Source: an uncultured Collinsella sp. (GTDB lineage Bacteria > Actinomycetota > Coriobacteriia > Coriobacteriales > Coriobacteriaceae). From it: a DNA stretch of 16,473 nucleotides. A program made the translations under genes and the position numbers. The stretch is taken from positions 1-16,473 of the forward strand of contig UREZ01000040.1 of the NCBI GenBank assembly GCA_900547025.1, read 5' to 3'. The notes below the pieces were generated by a model. It was not told the DNA's origin and did no database searches. It was given only the letters and a program-made list of their open reading frames with translations. The first letter of the stretch is position 1. Each line of letters starts with the position of its first letter. Below, one piece after another: positions 13,612-16,473 of this stretch.

Positions 13612-15627
13612 ATGGTAAAGATTCGAGAGAAGCAAACCGAGCAGCTCGAGAAGGCTGCCTCCAAGGGGCTCAAGCTCGGTGGCTGGAAGAAGATGACGTT
13701 GTCTTCTAAGATTGCCGCCGTCGTGCTGGTGCTGGTCGCCCTGACTGCGATTCTGGCGCCCCTTCTTGCCCCCTATAGCCCGGTCGAGATCTTTACGGCT
13801 CGCCAGGCTCCCGGCAACGGATTTATCTTCGGTACCGACGATAAGGGTCGCGACATTCTGTCGCGTATGCTCTACGGTGGTCGTTACTCGCTGATTATCG
13901 GCTTTGGCGCCACCGCCATGGCTCTGGTCTGCGGCTCGGTCGTGGGCGCCCTTGCAGCGGTTTCGCGCAAGGCCGTCTCCGAGACGATCATGCGTATCCT
14001 GGACATCATCATGTCCATCCCGGGCATCGCCCTCGCGGCCGTCTTTGTCTCCATCCTGGGCAACTCCGTGCCGTCGATCATCTTCGCCATCGGCTTTATG
14101 TACACTCCGCAGATTGCCCGTATCGTGCGCGCCAACATCGTGTCCGAGTACGGCGAGGACTATGTCCGCGCGGTCATCGTTTCCGGCGCCAAGGCTCCGT
14201 GGATTTTGATCAAGCATGTTCTGCGTAACTGCATCGCCCCGATCATGGTCTTCACCGTTACCCTGGTCGCCGACGCCATCATCTTCGAGGCCTCGCTGAC
14301 CTTCATCGGCGCTGGTATCCAGGAGCCCACCGCTACCTGGGGCAACATCCTCGCCGACGCCCGCGGCGGCGTGCTCGCCGGCCGTTGGTGGCAGGCACTG
14401 TTCCCGGGCCTGGCTATCATGATCACCTGCCTGGCGCTCAACATCCTCTCCGAGGGCATTACCGACGCCATGGCCGCTGCTCCCTCCGCCGCCCTGGATC
14501 CCACCGATTCCTCCAAGCGTCGCGAGGCCGACCTGCTGGTCTCCGACCCCGTTCGAGCCTACAAGGAGCAGGCCCAGTCCCTCTCCGCTCGCCTTGGCGC
14601 CCTGCGCGATGTCGAGCTCAAGCGTGACGATCGCCATGTGCCCGACGAGTCTGTTGAACCGATTCTCTCGGTCCGTGACTTCTGCATCCAGTTTGAGCAT
14701 CACGGTGATATCAACGTCGTCGACCATGTCAACTTTGACGTCCGTCCTGGTCAGACCATGGGCCTGGTGGGCGAGTCCGGTTGCGGTAAGTCCATCACCA
14801 CGCTGGCCATCATGGGCCTGACCGACGATGACGAGCACCTTTCCGGCGAGGTCCTCTGGGAGGGCCGTGACCTGCTCAAGATGAGCAAGAAGGAGTGGTT
14901 CGGCCTGCGCGGTACCGATATCGCTATGGTCTATCAGGACGCCCTGTCCTCGCTCAACCCCTCCATGCTCATCTCTGCCCAGATGAAGCAGCTCACCAAG
15001 CGCGGCGGAACCCGCAGCGCCGAGGAGCTCCTGGAGCTCGTCGGCCTCGATCCCAAGCGCACGCTCGAGAGCTATCCGCACGAGCTTTCCGGCGGCCAGC
15101 GTCAGCGTGTCCTGATCGCTATGGCCCTTACCCGCGACCCCAAGCTGGTCATCTGCGACGAACCCACGACCGCTCTGGACGTTACCGTCCAGAAGCAGGT
15201 CATCAAGCTGCTCAACGATCTTCAGGCCAAGCTCGGCTTTGCCATGATCTTCGTTTCGCACGACCTGGCGCTGGTCGCCGAGGTCGCCCACAACATCACG
15301 GTTATGTACGCTGGCCAGGTTATCGAGCAGGCACCCACCAAGGAGCTGCTCACTAACCCGATCCACGAGTACACCCGCGGTCTTCTGGGTTCCGTTCTGT
15401 CCATCGAGAGCGGTTCGGGCCGCCTGCACCAGGTGCCCGGCGCCGTTCCGAGTCCGCGCGATTTCCCCAAGGGCGATCGCTTCGCGCCCCGCTCGAGCCA
15501 TCCGCGTATTGGCCTGGACACCCGTCCGGTCTTCAAGCGCGTGCCCGGCACCGAGCACTTCTATTCCGAGCTCCCCGACGAGGTGCTCAAGGCAAATGGT
15601 TTGACCCCTCACGCGGAGGTGATGTAG
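13612..15627 (+). CDS. Fused DppC-type permease and DppD-type ATPase of the peptide importer
   Basis: One 671-residue chain joins the second permease with the first ATPase. Residues 1-290 are DppC-like: charged N-terminus, helix about 31-53, GTDDKGRDILSRMLYGGRYSL (74-94), further helices, and EAA loop YVRAVIVSGAKAPWILIKHVLRN (184-206). A polar linker (290-348) leads to the ATPase: Walker A GESGCGKS (387-394), Q-loop Gln442, signature LSGGQ (492-496), Walker B LVICDEP (512-518) and H-loop His550. The C-terminal OppD-type extension QVPGAVPSPRDFPKGDRFAPR (607-627) is present but lacks the Cys pair common there. The frame is open throughout with no internal ribosome site obvious in the linker, so the fusion is real. 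The ATG is 3 bp after the dppB stop, with AGGA 11 bases upstream. Confidence 0.95.
   Translation: MVKIREKQTEQLEKAASKGLKLGGWKKMTLSSKIAAVVLVLVALTAILAPLLAPYSPVEIFTARQAPGNGFIFGTDDKGRDILSRMLYGGRYSLIIGFGATAMALVCGSVVGALAAVSRKAVSETIMRILDIIMSIPGIALAAVFVSILGNSVPSIIFAIGFMYTPQIARIVRANIVSEYGEDYVRAVIVSGAKAPWILIKHVLRNCIAPIMVFTVTLVADAIIFEASLTFIGAGIQEPTATWGNILADARGGVLAGRWWQALFPGLAIMITCLALNILSEGITDAMAAAPSAALDPTDSSKRREADLLVSDPVRAYKEQAQSLSARLGALRDVELKRDDRHVPDESVEPILSVRDFCIQFEHHGDINVVDHVNFDVRPGQTMGLVGESGCGKSITTLAIMGLTDDDEHLSGEVLWEGRDLLKMSKKEWFGLRGTDIAMVYQDALSSLNPSMLISAQMKQLTKRGGTRSAEELLELVGLDPKRTLESYPHELSGGQRQRVLIAMALTRDPKLVICDEPTTALDVTVQKQVIKLLNDLQAKLGFAMIFVSHDLALVAEVAHNITVMYAGQVIEQAPTKELLTNPIHEYTRGLLGSVLSIESGSGRLHQVPGAVPSPRDFPKGDRFAPRSSHPRIGLDTRPVFKRVPGTEHFYSELPDEVLKANGLTPHAEVM
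15615..15619 (+). promoter_or_regulatory. Strong ribosome site of dppF inside the end of the fusion gene
   Basis: GGAGG, within GGAGGTGAT, is fully complementary to the 16S 3' end and lies 8 bases before the ATG at 15628. It is embedded in the last codons of the upstream gene, whose TAG touches the ATG. The arrangement fits termination-reinitiation coupling between the two ATPase chains. Confidence 0.8.
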
Positions 15628-16455
15628 ATGAGCGAGACCGCAGTCAACGGCGTCGAGCCGATCATCTTCCTTGATGACGTCCACGTCACCTTTAGGACCC
15701 GTACCGGCTCGATTCTGCACCCCAACCTGGTTCACGCCGTCCAGGGTGTAACGATTAAGCTCATGCCCGGTCAGACGATCGGCATCGTCGGCGAGTCCGG
15801 TTGCGGTAAGTCCACCACCGCCAACGTCATGTGCGGCCTGCAGGCCCCCACGAGCGGCAAGGTCTACTTTAAGGGCAAGGACGTTACCAAACGTACCGCC
15901 GAGGACCGTCGCCACATGGGTCGCGTCATCTCGGTCGTGTTTCAAAACCCGGCCACGGCGCTCAACCCCCGCATGGTCGTTCGCGAGCAACTGCTCGACC
16001 CCATGCGCGTCCACAACCTGGGTACCGAGGCCGAGCAGGAGAAGCGCGTCAAAGAGCTCCTGGAGCTCACCGGTCTGCCCAGCTCCGCCGCCGAGGTTCT
16101 TCCCGGTCAGCTTTCGGGCGGCCAGCGCCAGCGCGTCGCAATTGCCCGTGCCCTGTCGCTGAACCCCGATGCCATCATCGCCGACGAGCCCACCTCGGCT
16201 CTGGACGTTTCGGTCCGCGCGCAGATTCTGAACCTGCTGACCGACCTTAAGAAGGAGCTCGGCCTGGCCATGGTGTTCATCAGCCATGACATCCAGACGG
16301 TCCGCTATATCTCTGACGACATCATCGTTATGAATGGCGGCAAGATCGTCGAGCAGGGCAAGGCCAAGCAGGTCTTCCAGCATCCCCAGGACCCCTACAC
16401 CAAGATGCTGCTCGGCGCTGCGCCGTCGCTGCTGCATCCCAAGCTCGGCGAGTAA
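15628..16455 (+). CDS. dppF: DppF/OppF-type ABC importer ATP-binding protein
   Basis: This is the second nucleotide-binding subunit, pairing with the ATPase half of the fusion protein. The 275-residue product shows Walker A GESGCGKS (55-62), Q-loop Gln106 in VFQNPATALNPR, signature LSGGQ (162-166), Walker B IIADEP (183-188) and H-loop His220. VFQNP-x-ALNPR is typical of OppF/DppF. It stops at PKLGE without the longer oligo_HPY tail, so it is slightly short for the family, where about 300 or more residues is common; the QDPYTKMLLGAAPS end is still present. Its start is fixed by GGAGG at 15615. It is the last gene visible; the 18 bases after it are too few to show a terminator. Confidence 0.95.
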   Translation: MSETAVNGVEPIIFLDDVHVTFRTRTGSILHPNLVHAVQGVTIKLMPGQTIGIVGESGCGKSTTANVMCGLQAPTSGKVYFKGKDVTKRTAEDRRHMGRVISVVFQNPATALNPRMVVREQLLDPMRVHNLGTEAEQEKRVKELLELTGLPSSAAEVLPGQLSGGQRQRVAIARALSLNPDAIIADEPTSALDVSVRAQILNLLTDLKKELGLAMVFISHDIQTVRYISDDIIVMNGGKIVEQGKAKQVFQHPQDPYTKMLLGAAPSLLHPKLGE

Positions 16456-16473
16456 CCTCGCTTTCCCTCCCGT

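Noticed and set aside
12664..16437. Long minus-strand open frame, 1257 residues, opposite the importer genes
   Set aside because: It is in exact register with three well-supported genes, has a low-complexity product with no domain, and exists only because those genes avoid TTA, CTA and TCA codons.
1..16473. tRNA or rRNA genes, CRISPR arrays, insertion sequences, phage genes or toxin-antitoxin pairs
   Set aside because: No cloverleaf, regular spaced repeat, transposase or integrase motif, or small gene pair was seen on either strand.

Overview
The window looks like ordinary chromosomal DNA from a GC-rich actinobacterium, most likely of the class Coriobacteriia (Collinsella-like). That assignment is inferred from GC-rich codon use, several GTG starts, a Tat-type lipoprotein signal, and a dipeptide-type ABC operon in which one permease is fused to one ATPase. 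No tRNA, rRNA, CRISPR array, insertion sequence or phage gene was seen.

Left part, minus strand (1-3176). A membrane LTA-synthase-like phosphotransferase is followed by the Mrp/NBP35-type iron-sulfur carrier ATPase, which has its own candidate promoter. The Mrp stop codon is immediately followed by the GTG of a gene running off the left edge, whose first residues are a Rossmann nucleotide-binding motif (flavin or NAD oxidoreductase). A 193-bp divergent intergenic region separates this strand from the next block.

Middle part, plus strand (3370-10515). uvrA, with a LexA-like box upstream, ends at a strong hairpin. Then comes a tight run of ybaK (tRNA-editing deacylase), murJ (lipid II flippase) and uvrC, with junctions of 3 and 0 bp. 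Two of the three nucleotide-excision-repair genes therefore sit a few kb apart. UvrC has an altered iron-sulfur cysteine cluster and UvrA a His-containing first zinc site.

Right part, plus strand (10881-16455). This is a complete peptide-type ABC importer: a Tat-exported lipoprotein that binds substrate, a DppB-type permease, a DppC-DppD fusion, and a DppF-type ATPase. It is preceded by a 365-bp non-coding stretch holding a candidate promoter and a compact three-stem RNA fold that I cannot match to a known riboswitch. The binding-protein gene is separated from the permease genes by a 157-bp series of five hairpins, the usual way to make more binding protein than membrane components. Codon bias here is strong enough to leave a 1257-residue antisense frame open by chance.

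No clearly novel multi-gene system was found. The best leads are the structured leader of the importer operon and the altered UvrC metal-cluster region.
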